Part shown: piece by piece, positions 62,829 through 64,000 of the stretch
How the letters are laid out: the number at the start of each line of letters is the position of its first letter
Position numbering within the stretch: the stretch's first letter is position 1
Origin: Apteryx mantelli
Lineage: Eukaryota > Chordata > Aves > Apterygiformes > Apterygidae
NCBI RefSeq assembly: GCF_036417845.1
Contig: NC_089978.1
Span: 122,604,183-122,668,182, forward strand
DNA: 64,000 bases
Direction of reading: 5' to 3'
Translations under genes and position numbers: made by a program
The notes under the pieces: generated by a model
What the model was told of the DNA's origin: nothing
What the model saw: only the letters and a program-made list of their open reading frames with translations
The model's database searches: none

Positions 62829-64000
62829 GGAAAGGCAGGGCTGAGCGCTGCCTGGGCTTCCTCCGCGAGCAGCACCCTGGCAAGCCCCACGCCAGTTTCC
62901 TCTTTTTCTGTTTTAGTTTTTCTTTTTTTTCTTTTTTTTTCCTGGTGATATTTTAGGGGTTCTTCGGCTTGCTCTCCTGTTCGCACGGTGCTGAAACAGG
63001 ACACACCACTTCTTTTGAAATGCCGCTCAACTGTGGCCCAGTGGCCACCCACGAGCAGCTCTGGCTCCTTTCAGGGAAGGCAGGTGCTTTTCTGCAGTTC
63101 TTTGGAAGATGGGATGACGTGCCACCAGCCAAGAGTGCATTTCATTGATTAAGAACAAAACACAGCCCATTTTCCTTGAATTATATCCTCAGCTGCTCAT
63201 ATATCCTTAGCTGCTCACCCTTTGCTCCTTCTTGTGATGGGGTAGGTGTCCAGGAAGAAAATCCCAAGCAACTGTTGAAATTTCAGGGCTAAACTGATGG
63301 AGTACTATTTTTATTGGAAATTTTGGCCCAGGAGGAGTTTCATTTGCTTAACCAGAGAACACCAAGCACAGTGAGTGGTGATGAGTCCTTTTTATCACAT
63401 TTATTCAGTTTCAAGTCTTTTCTCTGATCCTATGCTTTTTAATTAATCTGGTGCCAGTGAAAGGCCTTGTCATCCAAAAAGTTGTAGTCCAAACAGAAAC
63501 AGAGCAAGATTCTTCTTAAAAACATTACTACCCTCTTATGTCTTTCTTGACCCAGAGGAATCCCCTAAAAGGATGGAAGTTGCCTCTGTCCCATCCCTGT
63601 GCTGAGTCCTGGCAAGGAGCTGATCGTGTTTCATTTAAGTGACTCCAGTTGCCACAGGCCCTGGCCCCCCAGCCAACAGGCTGCCTCATGTGCTCGCTGC
63701 CACTTGGCTGTCCCAAAATGATTGGTAAAATAGTTACCTTCCTGTTTATTTTCTTAAAAGAGTATATTTTGGGAATGCAGACTACAGTCCTGTAGAGGGC
63801 ATTCTCTGCTCTCATCTAGCTTCGTTCCTGACAAATGAAATATCTTAAAACACAGTGCTAGTCTTTCCTCAGAGTTTCTTCCTCTTAAAAAAAAAAAGTA
63901 ACTAAACAAAACAAAGTAAAACCTTATCTATTACACAGGATACAATCAGGCGTCCCAAAACCAGACCTTGTGATCTTCCCGTCGCACCCAGGCTCTGGTG

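Larger units (their letters stand above)
53388..64000. other. Interval downstream of BTLA with no recognised gene
   Basis: About 10.6 kb holding short ORFs only. It includes a (CCTT)n run, a possible LTR-element remnant (56110-57480), an ancient CR1 (60520-61150), a C-rich patch (61400-61600) and a CTCF-like motif (62815). No exon of a known gene was identified. Confidence 0.6.

Overview
The window is vertebrate nuclear DNA and almost certainly avian. The genes have introns, the intergenic DNA is AT-rich, there is one dense CpG island, and the dominant repeats are CR1 LINEs, including a 1.7 kb copy whose reverse transcriptase is still readable. No prokaryotic genes, operons or CRISPR arrays are visible. 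The species cannot be fixed from the sequence alone.

Three protein-coding genes are supported. (1) The first four coding exons of ZNF654, a zinc-finger protein of the RLF/ZNF292 family, lie on the minus strand (25541 down to 3073). The remaining exons fall left of base 1. Its introns carry a 1.2 kb hypervariable-looking microsatellite, a CR1 copy and an older CR1 fossil. (2) CGGBP1, a CGG-repeat-binding protein derived from a hAT transposase, is intact as one coding exon on the plus strand (29265-29768). A long 3' UTR follows. ZNF654 and CGGBP1 diverge from a CpG island at about 24.75-26.8 kb that holds five CCAAT boxes. (3) BTLA, an inhibitory immunoglobulin-family receptor, lies on the plus strand as five coding exons (48055-53387): the Ig domain, a stalk, the membrane segment, a short cytoplasmic exon, and a tail with a YDND site, an ITIM and an ITSM. 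The signal-peptide exon was not found.

Layout: 1-25.5 kb ZNF654 exons and introns; 24.75-26.8 kb shared promoter island; 26.8-29.2 kb CGGBP1 leader intron; 29.27 to about 33.9 kb CGGBP1 coding exon and 3' UTR; about 34-48 kb gene-poor DNA with an old CR1; 48-53.4 kb BTLA; 53.4-64 kb no recognised gene, with an old CR1 and a possible LTR-element remnant.

I found no evidence of a wholly new system. The items most worth a second look are an arginine inside the predicted BTLA membrane segment, CGG tracts in the promoter of the CGG-binding factor, a palindromic MITE-like hairpin in a BTLA intron, matching CTCF-like motifs on both sides of BTLA, and a microsatellite that is open in all three minus-strand frames.
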